Assembly: GCA_964418605.1 (NCBI GenBank)
Contig: CAYQLY010000008.1
Coordinates: forward strand, 54,784 to 118,783
Direction: 5' to 3'
DNA: 64,000 nt
DNA from: CAYQLY01 sp964418605
GTDB lineage: Bacteria > Bacteroidota > Bacteroidia > Cytophagales > Cyclobacteriaceae
Part shown: positions 26,757-36,249 of the stretch, piece after piece
Numbering within the stretch: position 1 is the stretch's first letter
How the letters are laid out: each line of letters opens with the position of its first letter
The notes under the pieces: model-generated
Seen by the model: the letters and a program-made list of their open reading frames with translations, nothing else
The model's database searches: none
Told to the model about the DNA's origin: nothing
Made by a program: the position numbers and the translations under genes

Positions 26757-28763
26757 TTATTCATTTATTAGTTTAATAAGTTGCTCTTCAGTAATGATTT
26801 TAATTCCTATTTTTTTTGCTTTTTCCAATTTTGAAGGTCCCATATTATCGCCAGCTACTACATAATCCAATTTTTGTGAAATGGTCGATAAAATTTTACC
26901 TCCATGAGATTGAATTTTTTCTTTTAACTCCTCGCGTTCAAAGTTTTTAAACACACCAGAAATAATAAATGTTTTACCTGCTAATTTAGAACTTTCTTTC
27001 TTTTTTTCTTTAATTTTAAATTGAAGGCCTGCTTTTTTCAAACGTTCAATAAGTTTGTTATTTTCTTGATTAGAAAAATAGGCTAGTATACTTTCTGCAA
27101 TTTTATCACCTACCTCCGGAGCTTCGAGAAGCTCCTCCAAAGAAGCTTTTTTGATGGCATCAATAGTTTGAAAATATTCAGCTAGTTTTGCAGCTACTGT
27201 TTCACCTACATACCGAATACCTAAAGCAAAAAGTACTTTTTCAAAAGGTATTTTTTTAGATAATTCAATCCCTTCTAATAAATTAGCAGTAGATTTTTCT
27301 TTGAAACCTTCTAGCTTTAAAATATCATCTGTTTTTAAACTATATAAATCACTTATATCTTTGATTAGTTTTTTATCAAAAAGCTGTTCGATTGTTTTGC
27401 CTCCTAAGCTATCTATGTTCATCGCTTTTCGTTGAACAAAGTGTTCAAATTTTCCTTTCAGCTGGGGTGGGCAAGATTGCTCATTTGGGCAATAGTGAAT
27501 CGCTTCTCCTTCTTTTCGAGTAAGAGCTGTGTGGCATTCCGGACAATGAGTAATAAATTCAATAGGCTTGCTTCCTTTTTTTCTTTTTGACAGATCAATA
27601 CCCGTTACTTTGGGTATAATTTCACCCCCTTTTTCTACAAATACATAATCTCCTAATCTAATATCTAAACGTTGTATTTCATTGAAGTTGTGTAGAGATG
27701 CTCTTTTGACAGTTGTTCCAGCTAATAATACAGGTTGAAGATTAGCTACAGGAGTAATGGCTCCAGTACGGCCTACTTGATAGGTGATAGACTCTAAAGC
27801 TGTTGATACATTCTCAGGTTGATATTTGTATGCAATAGCCCATCGAGGGCTTTTGGCTGTAAAGCCTATTACTTTTCGTTGATGAAAATCATTAATCTTA
27901 ATGACAATACCATCGGTTTCTAATGGAAGATCAAAACGTTTTGTTTCCCATTTTTTTATAAATTGATATACATCATCCAGCGTAGAGCAACGTTGATAAG
28001 TAGGAGATACGTTAAATCCCCATTGTTCTAATTTGTGAATAGCGTCTTCGTGATTTTGATAAGGCATATTTTCACCAAGAAGTTGGTACACATAACAATC
28101 CAATTTTCGTTTAGCAACGATTTTTGAATCTTGCATTTTTAAAGTGCCTGAAGCCGCATTACGTGGATTAGCTAGAGTAGGCTCCCCATTGTCTTCACGT
28201 TCTTTATTTAAATCTTCAAATACTTGTTTAGGGAAAAAAACTTCACCTCTGACTTCAACATAATCAGGAGCATTTTTATCATTAAGCCGGAGAGGGATAT
28301 GTCGTATCGTTTTTAGGTTAGCAGTAATATCATCTCCTCGTGTTCCATCTCCTCGTGTTACACCTGTTTTGAAAATACCTTTTTCATAGATTAAGCCTAC
28401 TGCTACACCATCAAATTTTAGTTCACAAAAGTACTCATAGGCTTGTTGTGGAATATGTTTTTTAATTCGCTCGTCAAATTCTTGTAATTCTTCAAATGAA
28501 TAGGTATTGGCTAGTGAAAGCATAGGATAGCGATGAGCTACTGTAGGAAACTCTTTTGTAATCGTTCCGCCTATACGTTGGGTAGGAGAATCTTCTGCTT
28601 TATATTGAGGGAATTGATGTTCTAACTGAATCAGTTCTTCAAGAAGCTGATCAAATTCATAATCACTGATAACAGATTTATTTTTTTGATAATACAAGTC
28701 ATTATGATAGTTTATTTGTTTAATGAGTTCTTGTATTTTTTGTTGAGCTTGTTTCTCGGTCAT
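26757..28763 (-). CDS. ligA: NAD+-dependent DNA ligase
   Basis: LigA seals nicks during replication and repair using NAD+. The protein has 668 residues. Domain Ia binds NAD near YHNDLYY. The adenylation motif ELKFDG has the nucleophile Lys116, followed by an OB fold. A four-cysteine zinc finger (CPECHTAL ... CPNEQSCPP), helix-hairpin-helix repeats and a C-terminal BRCT domain (LAGKTFIISGVF) follow. A box one mismatch from TAnnTTTG at 28772-28779 would give an almost leaderless mRNA. It is the first gene of a likely operon with DUF6913 and dapA. Confidence 0.97.
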   Translation of the reverse strand: MTEKQAQQKIQELIKQINYHNDLYYQKNKSVISDYEFDQLLEELIQLEHQFPQYKAEDSPTQRIGGTITKEFPTVAHRYPMLSLANTYSFEELQEFDERIKKHIPQQAYEYFCELKFDGVAVGLIYEKGIFKTGVTRGDGTRGDDITANLKTIRHIPLRLNDKNAPDYVEVRGEVFFPKQVFEDLNKEREDNGEPTLANPRNAASGTLKMQDSKIVAKRKLDCYVYQLLGENMPYQNHEDAIHKLEQWGFNVSPTYQRCSTLDDVYQFIKKWETKRFDLPLETDGIVIKINDFHQRKVIGFTAKSPRWAIAYKYQPENVSTALESITYQVGRTGAITPVANLQPVLLAGTTVKRASLHNFNEIQRLDIRLGDYVFVEKGGEIIPKVTGIDLSKRKKGSKPIEFITHCPECHTALTRKEGEAIHYCPNEQSCPPQLKGKFEHFVQRKAMNIDSLGGKTIEQLFDKKLIKDISDLYSLKTDDILKLEGFKEKSTANLLEGIELSKKIPFEKVLFALGIRYVGETVAAKLAEYFQTIDAIKKASLEELLEAPEVGDKIAESILAYFSNQENNKLIERLKKAGLQFKIKEKKKESSKLAGKTFIISGVFKNFEREELKEKIQSHGGKILSTISQKLDYVVAGDNMGPSKLEKAKKIGIKIITEEQLIKLINE

Positions 28764-28823
28764 GAGGGACGCAAAAATGGATTTAAATTAATGTATTATT
28801 GACAATAAAATGTTTTATTTTAA

Positions 28824-30878
28824 TTAAAACTCATGTTCTATTTTTTTAATTTCAGCTATAACATCTTCAATATTTATAATAGGGGATATGCATTTTTTGT
28901 TATAGCAAATATAAAAAGTAGATTCTTCTCCTTTGCTATTTTTATCTTTTAAAATAGCTAGTTGACTTTCATTGGAAGTTGGTGAGGTTGCTATTAATTT
29001 ATTAGGCAAATAAAAGCTATTTAATTTCTGGATATCCATAGCTGTATTTTTCCCTATGATAGAAATTTCAATAGTTGGATATAGTTTATATATATATAAA
29101 CATGCCCAATTAGTTAAATGTGTAGTCCCACTTTTAAATAAACTACGTACGCGTTGAAGCATTTGGTCTGAGATGAATGACCATCGTCGATTATAAGTGT
29201 ATAATGATAAAAAATGTAAGTTAATAGCCATGATAGAATTAGATGAAGGAATAACATTATCAAAAAGTTCTTTTTTTCGAGCAATGAGTTGTTCTGATAT
29301 AGAACTTGTAAAATAAAATAATTGTTCCTCAGGATCATAAAAATGTTCTATGACATAATCTGTCAGATGAATAGATTCTAAAATCCAACGTTCATTAAAG
29401 GTTACTTGATAAAGTTTGATGAGGGCCTGTATGAGGCAAGCATAGTCGTCAAGATAAGCTTTTACCGAGGTATTACCATCTTTATAAATTCGGTATAATT
29501 CTCTATCTTTTTTAAGATGAGTAAGTAAAAAATCAGCATTTTGTATAGCTGATTTTAAAAATAAAGGCTCATCGCATGCTGTATAAGCATCAACTAATCC
29601 ACTTATTGTCAGCGCATTCCACGATGTAATGATCTTATTATCGATATTGGGTTTAATTCTTTTTTTCCGTTCTCCAAGTAGTATTTTTTTACATTTTTTT
29701 ATTTTTTCATCTAATTCTTCTTTAGTTAGATTATGTTTTTTAGATAATAAGTCACGCTGTGATAAATCACAATATAGAATATTATAGCCATTTTCCCAAT
29801 TCCCCTCTTGAGTGATATGATAATATGTATTAAAAAGAGAGGAATCAGCGCCTAGGAGTTTATCTATTTCTTCTTTTTTCCAGGTATAAAATTTCCCTTC
29901 TATACCTTCACTGTCTGCATCCAAAGCGGAGTAAAAGCCACCTTGAGGCTGCATTAATTCTTCTTGAAGAAACTGTATTGTTTCATAGATTATATCTTTA
30001 AATCGATTTTCTTTTGTTAAAGTATAAGTTTCAGCATATAAACTAATTAGCTGAGCATTATCATACAGCATTTTTTCAAAGTGAGGAACTATCCATTCAT
30101 CATCTACAGCATAGCGCGAGAAGCCACCTCCAATTTGATCATAGATGCCACCTGAAGCTATTTGATCTAATGTATGTGTGATTTGGTGTAACGTTTTTTC
30201 ATTTTTTGTATAATAATAATACCGAAGTAAGAAAAAGTAATTACAAGGCATTGGAAATTTTGGAGCTTGTCCTATGCCACCAGCTTCTGTATCGAAATGA
30301 TCAGCGAGATGGTCATAGATATGATGAAGCTCGGTTGTAGAAACACTATCTTCAGTTAAAGTAAGTTTAAATTTCTCAGTGTCTTTTATACTTAATATAT
30401 CTACAAATTGAGTAGCAGAATTTTCAAGTTGTTGTTTTTGCGTTTTGTATGCTTCAGCTACTTTAATTAGGATAGTTTTCCATTGTTGTAAAGGGAAATA
30501 GGTTCCTCCATAAAATGGTTTAGCTTCTGGTGTAAGAAATACATGAAGTGGCCATCCACCGGAGAGTCCCATGGCTTGAATGGCATCCATATAAATATGA
30601 TCAATATCAGGTCGTTCTTCACGATCTACTTTTATACATACAAAATAGGTGTTCATGATTGAAGCAACCTCTTCTTTTTCAAAACATTCTTTTTCCATCA
30701 CATGACACCAATGACAGGCAGAATAGCCGATGCTTACAATAATTGGTTTATTCTCATGGATGGCTTTTCCTAAAGCTTCTTTTCCCCATGGAAACCAATC
30801 GACAGGGTTATAGGCATGCTGCAAAAGATAAGGACTCAGTGAGTTAATGAGCCGATTGCTTTTGCTTGGATATACCAT
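28824..30878 (-). CDS. YyaL/SSP411-type thioredoxin-domain protein
   Basis: This 684-residue protein is of the YyaL/SPATA20 family. An N-terminal thioredoxin-like domain opens SLSPYLLQHAYNPVDWFPWG and carries CHWC (Cys55, Cys58), then KVDREERPDID and GGWPLHVFLTP. A long alpha/alpha-barrel part, similar to N-acylglucosamine 2-epimerase and cellobiose-type folds, fills the rest (GGGFSRYAVDDEWIVPHFEKMLYDNA region). The in vivo function is not established. It has no signal peptide. The YfhO gene lies 9 bp upstream on the same strand, suggesting co-transcription. Confidence 0.9.
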   Translation of the reverse strand: MVYPSKSNRLINSLSPYLLQHAYNPVDWFPWGKEALGKAIHENKPIIVSIGYSACHWCHVMEKECFEKEEVASIMNTYFVCIKVDREERPDIDHIYMDAIQAMGLSGGWPLHVFLTPEAKPFYGGTYFPLQQWKTILIKVAEAYKTQKQQLENSATQFVDILSIKDTEKFKLTLTEDSVSTTELHHIYDHLADHFDTEAGGIGQAPKFPMPCNYFFLLRYYYYTKNEKTLHQITHTLDQIASGGIYDQIGGGFSRYAVDDEWIVPHFEKMLYDNAQLISLYAETYTLTKENRFKDIIYETIQFLQEELMQPQGGFYSALDADSEGIEGKFYTWKKEEIDKLLGADSSLFNTYYHITQEGNWENGYNILYCDLSQRDLLSKKHNLTKEELDEKIKKCKKILLGERKKRIKPNIDNKIITSWNALTISGLVDAYTACDEPLFLKSAIQNADFLLTHLKKDRELYRIYKDGNTSVKAYLDDYACLIQALIKLYQVTFNERWILESIHLTDYVIEHFYDPEEQLFYFTSSISEQLIARKKELFDNVIPSSNSIMAINLHFLSLYTYNRRWSFISDQMLQRVRSLFKSGTTHLTNWACLYIYKLYPTIEISIIGKNTAMDIQKLNSFYLPNKLIATSPTSNESQLAILKDKNSKGEESTFYICYNKKCISPIINIEDVIAEIKKIEHEF

Positions 30879-30887
30879 AATTATAGG

Positions 30888-33386
30888 TTATGAAGATGTG
30901 TTTTTTCTTTTTTGATAAAATATAAAAATACTAATTCCTAAGCTTGTTACAATTAATAGCCAAGATGAAATACGAGCAATCGTATTGCCTGTATGATACG
31001 AGGTTGGATCAAATATAAATTCAATTGTATGATTTCCTTTAGGTACTTCTAGAGCACGTAAAATATAGTTAACGCGAATGATGGGAGATTCTACGCCATC
31101 AATAGTTGCCTTCCATCCTTTAGGATAGTATATTTCTGAAAATACAGCTAGACCATCATTTGGATTTTCAGTATGATAAACTAAATGATTAGGTTCATAA
31201 TTGGTAAGTGTAATAATGGATACACTTGAATCCTTTTTAAAATCAAGTGTGCTTTCATTAGCTAATGACTTTGGTTTGAATTTTGTAATATCAATAAGTG
31301 CTGTTGTTTTTGTATTTATATTTTTCAAATTATCTATCTCCTCATTGGCAGATTTTACTGTGATTAGTTTACTTATAAACCATGCATTGCCGTTAGCTTG
31401 TTCATTTTTCACTACACCTGTGGAAGAATCGTTAAATATGAAATATTTTGTGTGAAGCATATTTAAAATAGGAGTATAGAGTTGATGGAGTGTATTTGTT
31501 CGAAGTGCCTCTTTGGTATTTTTTATCTCTGAATCTAAATAATAATTTATGATATCTTCGTATCGGCGTAATTTAGCGCCATGGTAGCCTCCAATGGATT
31601 TGTGAAGATAAGATGTACGTGATTCGCCAAATGTTCCTTGTAGATTAGCTACGCGATAATCAAGATTTTTGTCTTGTAAAATAATTTGATCAGCTGCTGT
31701 AGGAGTAAAGTGGTTTTCAAACACTCTTCTTTCAAAATGTGTATCATTTAAATAGCGTTTATCTATAAACCATAGATCTAATGTGGTTAGAACTAAAACA
31801 CCTGCTAAAGCTACGTTTTGATTTAATTTATTTTTTAGAAAGAGTATAATTAATGTAGCTGCAGCAGCTATAAAAAATAAAGATCGTCCAGCATCTTGCC
31901 GTAAAAGAGTAGACCGATCTTTTCTTAACGCATCTAAATACCACATATAATCTTTAAATTGCTCCGCATCATAAGGCCCTTCAAATCGTAGTAAATAGGA
32001 AACTATATACATTAATAAACAAATTCCACCAGTAATTCCTGCTGCCAGAAATACTTTTTTTAGAGTAAGCTTAGTTTCTTTTTGTTCAATTATTTTTTGA
32101 ATAGCTAATGCGGCTAATATGCACATACATAGTTGTCCAACAGCTAATACCATTGTTACAGCTCTGAATTTATTATAACCAGGAAAGTAATTAAATATTA
32201 ATGTATTAAAGAAATCAAAGTTCTTCCCCCAGGCTAATAGTATAGAAAATAAAACACCTAATCCAAGTGCATATTTTATTTTTTTATCTACAATGAGTAG
32301 TCCTAGTACAAAAAGAAAGCAGATGATAGCGCCATAGTATGTAGGTCCAGCTGTAAATGGCTGACTTCCCCAATAGAGTGGTACACGACTTATTATATTT
32401 TCTGCTTCATTAGCGTAGGGTGTATCCATTGTTGCTTTATACAATTCTGAATTTTTAGATAGGCTACCAACAGAGGCGCCGCCTTGTATATTAGGTATGA
32501 GTAATGATAATATTTCAAATTTTCCATAGCTCCAATAAAATGCATAATTCTTGTCTAATCCATTTTTATTTTCCTTAGAAACATCTCCAGTAGTTGAAGT
32601 TGTTGTAAGTTCACTACCTCCACGCATGGAATAATGAGAGTATTCCATTGTGGTAAAGAGTGACGAAATACTAGTGCATAACCCAATGATTAAAGCAGCA
32701 GCTAGAATGCCTGTTTTTTTAAAGAAGAGAATAGTATTTTTTTCTCGAATAGAGTAGATTAAATCAATAAGAAGAATTAATCCTATTAAAAGAAATGTGT
32801 AATACGTAATTTGATAATGTGCAGCACCTATATTTAATGAAGTACCTATAGCTGCGATCACAAAGCCGATTGCATATTTGCCTCTTGTGATAAGCATAAC
32901 TCCAGCTAGCATCAATGGCATATAGCCCATAGCTATAACTTTAGAGTTATGACCTGCAAAGATACTAATGATGGTGAATGAGCTAAATGCAAAACCAATT
33001 GCTCCTATAGCTGCAGTAATTGGGTTGGCTCCAAATGTTAAGATTAGAATATAAAAAGAGATAAGACTGATTAAAGTAAGTATGGTATATGGTGGGAAAT
33101 GAGACCATACGTTCCATATAAATGTATTAATAACATCTCCAGGGTATATTGTTGAAATAAGATAAGCGGGCATTCCTCCGAACATTGAGTTTGTCCATAA
33201 TGCCTCATGTCCTGTTTTAGTGCGGTAATCTACAAGCTCTTTTGATCCACCACGGTGCTCTAGTATATCATGTTGTTTAAGTTCTTTTTTATCAAATACA
33301 GCTGGTTTAAAATAGGCTACAGATAATATAATAAATAAAATAATGAAAATGATATGACTGGTTAAATAGCGTGAATTTTTAAGCAT
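30888..33386 (-). CDS. YfhO-family multi-pass membrane protein
   Basis: This 832-residue protein has about a dozen membrane helices, starting at residues 10-28 (HIIFIILFIILSVAYF) and with one helix near the C-terminus, before a soluble beta-rich C-terminal region (YYPKGWKATIDGVESPI). This is the YfhO layout, related to GT-C glycosyltransferases. In Gram-positive bacteria YfhO glycosylates lipoteichoic acid. In Bacteroidota the acceptor is unknown. The early RGGSKELVDYRTKTGHEALW loop (read as two short blocks) is where GT-C enzymes carry catalytic acids. It lies directly upstream of the YyaL-type gene. Confidence 0.85.
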   Translation of the reverse strand: MLKNSRYLTSHIIFIILFIILSVAYFKPAVFDKKELKQHDILEHRGGSKELVDYRTKTGHEALWTNSMFGGMPAYLISTIYPGDVINTFIWNVWSHFPPYTILTLISLISFYILILTFGANPITAAIGAIGFAFSSFTIISIFAGHNSKVIAMGYMPLMLAGVMLITRGKYAIGFVIAAIGTSLNIGAAHYQITYYTFLLIGLILLIDLIYSIREKNTILFFKKTGILAAALIIGLCTSISSLFTTMEYSHYSMRGGSELTTTSTTGDVSKENKNGLDKNYAFYWSYGKFEILSLLIPNIQGGASVGSLSKNSELYKATMDTPYANEAENIISRVPLYWGSQPFTAGPTYYGAIICFLFVLGLLIVDKKIKYALGLGVLFSILLAWGKNFDFFNTLIFNYFPGYNKFRAVTMVLAVGQLCMCILAALAIQKIIEQKETKLTLKKVFLAAGITGGICLLMYIVSYLLRFEGPYDAEQFKDYMWYLDALRKDRSTLLRQDAGRSLFFIAAAATLIILFLKNKLNQNVALAGVLVLTTLDLWFIDKRYLNDTHFERRVFENHFTPTAADQIILQDKNLDYRVANLQGTFGESRTSYLHKSIGGYHGAKLRRYEDIINYYLDSEIKNTKEALRTNTLHQLYTPILNMLHTKYFIFNDSSTGVVKNEQANGNAWFISKLITVKSANEEIDNLKNINTKTTALIDITKFKPKSLANESTLDFKKDSSVSIITLTNYEPNHLVYHTENPNDGLAVFSEIYYPKGWKATIDGVESPIIRVNYILRALEVPKGNHTIEFIFDPTSYHTGNTIARISSWLLIVTSLGISIFIFYQKRKNTSS

Positions 33387-33452
33387 AGTGATGTTTATTT
33401 TTCTTTAAGATTACCAATTTTTTTAAACTTATAAAAGAGGATAGAATCTTTT

Positions 33453-34550
33453 TTATACATTGAATTTAAAATGCATAATATCACCGTCTTTAACAACATA
33501 CTCTTTCCCTTCTATGGCCACTTTTCCTGCCTCCCGACAAGCCAGCTCTGTTTTATATTGTTGGTAGTCTGCGAGCTTAATAACTTCTGCTTTAATAAAG
33601 CCTCTTTCAAAATCAGTATGAATAACGCCAGCTGCTTGTGGTGCTTTCCATCCACGTTTGATGGTCCATGCTCTTACTTCTTTTTCGCCAGCTGTAAAAT
33701 AAGTAATAAGACCTAATAGATCATATGCTGCTCGAATAAGTTGATTTAGTCCAGATTCTTTTAATCCATATTCTTCTAGAAAAAGTTTTTTTTCTTCCTC
33801 TTCTTCTAATACAGCAATCTGAGATTCAATAGCTGCACAAACCAAAACTATTCCAGCATGTTCTTGTTGAGCTATTTTTTTTAACTGCTCCGTATAGGTA
33901 TTGCCTGATTGAATAGACTTTTCATCTACATTGGCCAGATAAATAACAGGTTTATCTGTTAATAAATGAAGATCCTCTATTGCTTTTTTATCATCATCAC
34001 TTGCTTCCAAGCTTCGGGCATTTTTTCCTGAAGATAAAATGGTTTTATATTTTAATAAAGACTCTAATTCTTTTTTAGCTTTTGCGTCACCTGTCTTAGC
34101 CGTACGCTCTACTTTGCTTATTTTTTTTTCAATAGACTCTAGATCTTTAAGTTGTAGTTCTGTATCGATAACTTCTTTATCTAGTACAGGATTGATTTGG
34201 CCTGCCACATGTACAATATTATCATCAACAAAGCAGCGTACCACATGAATAATAGCATCAACTTCTCGTATATTGGCTAAAAATTGATTGCCTAATCCTT
34301 CTCCTTTGCTTGCACCTTTAACTAGGCCTGCAATATCTACGAACTCGATAATGGTAGGAAGTATGCGTTGAGGATTGACTAGCTCTTTTAAGATAAGCAA
34401 GCGATTATCTGGTACATTCACGACGCCTATATTAGGCTCAATAGTGCAAAATGGATAGTTAGCTGCTTCTGCTTTGGCACTTGATAATGCATTAAATAAA
34501 GTAGACTTACCTACATTTGGAAGTCCTACAATTCCACATTTTAATCCCAT
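33453..34550 (-). CDS. ychF: redox-regulated ATPase YchF
   Basis: This is a 365-residue Obg-related P-loop NTPase. The P-loop GLPNVGKST lies at 9-17. Switch and G3 are FVDIAGLVKGASKGEGLGN, and the G4 motif is ANVDE instead of NKxD, the change that makes the YchF family prefer ATP over GTP. A coiled-coil insert and a C-terminal TGS domain (TIKRGWKAPQAAGVIHTDF) complete it. It binds ribosomes and is linked to stress responses. It stands alone between the YfhO gene and a terminator. Confidence 0.96.
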   Translation of the reverse strand: MGLKCGIVGLPNVGKSTLFNALSSAKAEAANYPFCTIEPNIGVVNVPDNRLLILKELVNPQRILPTIIEFVDIAGLVKGASKGEGLGNQFLANIREVDAIIHVVRCFVDDNIVHVAGQINPVLDKEVIDTELQLKDLESIEKKISKVERTAKTGDAKAKKELESLLKYKTILSSGKNARSLEASDDDKKAIEDLHLLTDKPVIYLANVDEKSIQSGNTYTEQLKKIAQQEHAGIVLVCAAIESQIAVLEEEEEKKLFLEEYGLKESGLNQLIRAAYDLLGLITYFTAGEKEVRAWTIKRGWKAPQAAGVIHTDFERGFIKAEVIKLADYQQYKTELACREAGKVAIEGKEYVVKDGDIMHFKFNV

Positions 34551-34597
34551 ATTTTAATTTTGTTATTATATACTAATAAAAATAAGTAGTAGAAAAT

Positions 34598-34636
34598 AAA
34601 AAGCTCTCTTTAATAATTACTTAAAGAGAGCTTTTT
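34598..34636. terminator. terminator between the DUF3276 gene and ychF
   Basis: A perfect 16-bp stem AAAAAGCTCTCTTTAA / TTAAAGAGAGCTTTTT with a 7-nt loop. It lies 26 bp past the DUF3276 stop (minus strand) and before ychF, so it separates the two transcripts. Confidence 0.9.
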
Positions 34637-34662
34637 GCAAATATATGATTTTCTTTATTAAG

Positions 34663-35013
34663 CTATTCCCATTTCAAATCAGAGTTCGTATTTTCTTCTC
34701 CTTCTTGATCATTATCAGAAGCTTGTTGTTGAAATTGAGAAAAATCAACATCTGGCATAAGCTCTGTTTTCATATACTGAATAGTTTGTTCTAGCGCATT
34801 TATGAATTTGTCAAAATCTTCCTTATAAAGAAATAGCTTGTGTTTTTCAAACACAAAACCATTGTTTTTTTGACGTTTTTTGCTTTCTGTGATAGTTAAG
34901 TAAAAATCATTTGATTTGGTTGGTTTTACATCAAAGAAGTAAGTGCGTTTCCCTGCGCGTATCTTTTTAGAAAAAACTTCTCCTTTTCCGTTTTCATTCT
35001 TTTCCTCGGTCAT
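34663..35013 (-). CDS. DUF3276 PUR-family nucleic-acid binding protein
   Basis: This 116-residue protein has the PUR-alpha-like fold found in Bacteroidota and spirochaetes. GEVFSKKIRAGKRTYFFDVK and DFYLTITESKKR form the beta sheet, and LYKEDFDKFINALEQTIQYM is the helix. An acidic tail of about 30 residues closes it. Members studied in Borrelia bind RNA and DNA and regulate gene expression; the targets here are unknown. It is a single-gene transcript with a promoter box and a strong terminator. Confidence 0.92.
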   Translation of the reverse strand: MTEEKNENGKGEVFSKKIRAGKRTYFFDVKPTKSNDFYLTITESKKRQKNNGFVFEKHKLFLYKEDFDKFINALEQTIQYMKTELMPDVDFSQFQQQASDNDQEGEENTNSDLKWE

Positions 35014-35041
35014 AACTTAATTAATAAATAGTCGCTAACTA

Positions 35042-35049
35042 CAAATGTA
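35042..35049 (-). promoter_or_regulatory. -7 promoter box for the DUF3276 gene
   Basis: On the minus strand this reads TACATTTG, a perfect TAnnTTTG match, 29 nt before the start codon at 35013. Confidence 0.6.
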
Positions 35050-35123
35050 AAACTTTTTATTTGTACCACCAAGGCTTACTGTATTTTAAATTTTTTTATA
35101 AAACCAGTTAATGTGATATGGTT

Positions 35124-35131
35124 TATATTTG
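35124..35131 (+). promoter_or_regulatory. -7 promoter box for the PD40 gene
   Basis: TATATTTG is a perfect TAnnTTTG match, 31 nt before the ATG at 35162. Confidence 0.55.
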
Positions 35132-35161
35132 TTGGTCTAGGTTTATATTATTTTGAAAACT

Positions 35162-36223
35162 ATGATTAATAAAAAGTTTTTTATACTGATAGGGCTATCT
35201 TTATTACTAAATAAATTGGATGCATATGCTCAACACGAATCGCATCTCAAAAATATACATCAACTTACTTTTGGCGGTGATAATGCAGAAGCTTATTTTA
35301 GTTTTGATAATAAACAGTTGACTTTTCAAAGTAACAATCCAAGTTGGAATGTGTCTTGTGATCAAATATTTCTTCTAGATATTCAGCAATCACGTAATGA
35401 TTCGTTATTATATAAACCCGAACGAATTAGTACAGGAAAAGGAAGAACGACATGTTCGTTTTTTTTACCTGGGAATAAACAGATTTTGTATGCGTCTACG
35501 CATAACTCTTCTCCCGATTGTCCGATTGTACCAGCACCACGTTCTGACCACAAATATGTGTGGCCTATTTATGATACGTATGATATTTTTATTGCTGATA
35601 AAAGTGGAAAAATTAGTAAGCCATTGACTCAATCGCCAGGGTATGATGCAGAAGCGACGGTTTCTCCGAAAGGTGATAAAATTGTGTTTACCTCCACTCG
35701 ATCTGGTGACTTAGAATTATGGATAATGAATATAGATGGAAGTAATTTAAAACAGATTACGCACGAGTTAGGTTACGATGGCGGTGCTTTTTTTTCTCCT
35801 GATGGAACTCAACTTATTTTTAGGGCATCCCGACCAAGTACACCTGATCAAATAAAAGAATATACTGATTTATTGAAACAAGGCTTAGTGATGCCTACTC
35901 AAATGGAATTGTTTATTTGTAATATCGATGGCTCTAATTTACGACAGCTTACAAAACTTGGAAAAGCTAATTGGGCTCCATTTTTTCATCCGTCAGGTAA
36001 AAAGGTTATATTTTCTTCTAACCATCATTCAACAAAGGGATATGACTTTCAGCTATTTATGATTAATGTCGATGGAACAGGTTTAGAACAAATTACTTTT
36101 CAAAGTGTGTTTAATGCTTTTCCAATGTTTTCATTTGATGGAAAAAAGATTGTGTTTTCATCAAATAGAAATAATAATGGTACACGAGATACTAATTTGT
36201 TTATAGCGGATTGGGTTGATTGA
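35162..36223 (+). CDS. secreted PD40/TolB-type beta-propeller protein
   Basis: This 353-residue exported protein has a signal peptide (residues 1-24, FILIGLSLLLNKLDAYA). A beta-propeller is built from PD40 repeats with the signature SPKGDKIVFTSTRSG, SPDGTQLIFRASRP, HPSGKKVIFSSNHH and SFDGKKIVFSSNRN, each about 45-90 residues apart. TolB-like propellers bind partner proteins or peptides. I start at ATG 35162; an in-frame TTG at 35153 is less likely. The next gene, an M28 peptidase, follows at 26 bp and probably forms a functional pair with it. Confidence 0.9.
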   Translation: MINKKFFILIGLSLLLNKLDAYAQHESHLKNIHQLTFGGDNAEAYFSFDNKQLTFQSNNPSWNVSCDQIFLLDIQQSRNDSLLYKPERISTGKGRTTCSFFLPGNKQILYASTHNSSPDCPIVPAPRSDHKYVWPIYDTYDIFIADKSGKISKPLTQSPGYDAEATVSPKGDKIVFTSTRSGDLELWIMNIDGSNLKQITHELGYDGGAFFSPDGTQLIFRASRPSTPDQIKEYTDLLKQGLVMPTQMELFICNIDGSNLRQLTKLGKANWAPFFHPSGKKVIFSSNHHSTKGYDFQLFMINVDGTGLEQITFQSVFNAFPMFSFDGKKIVFSSNRNNNGTRDTNLFIADWVD

Positions 36224-36249
36224 AGTATGAACTTAAAAATGCAATGTAT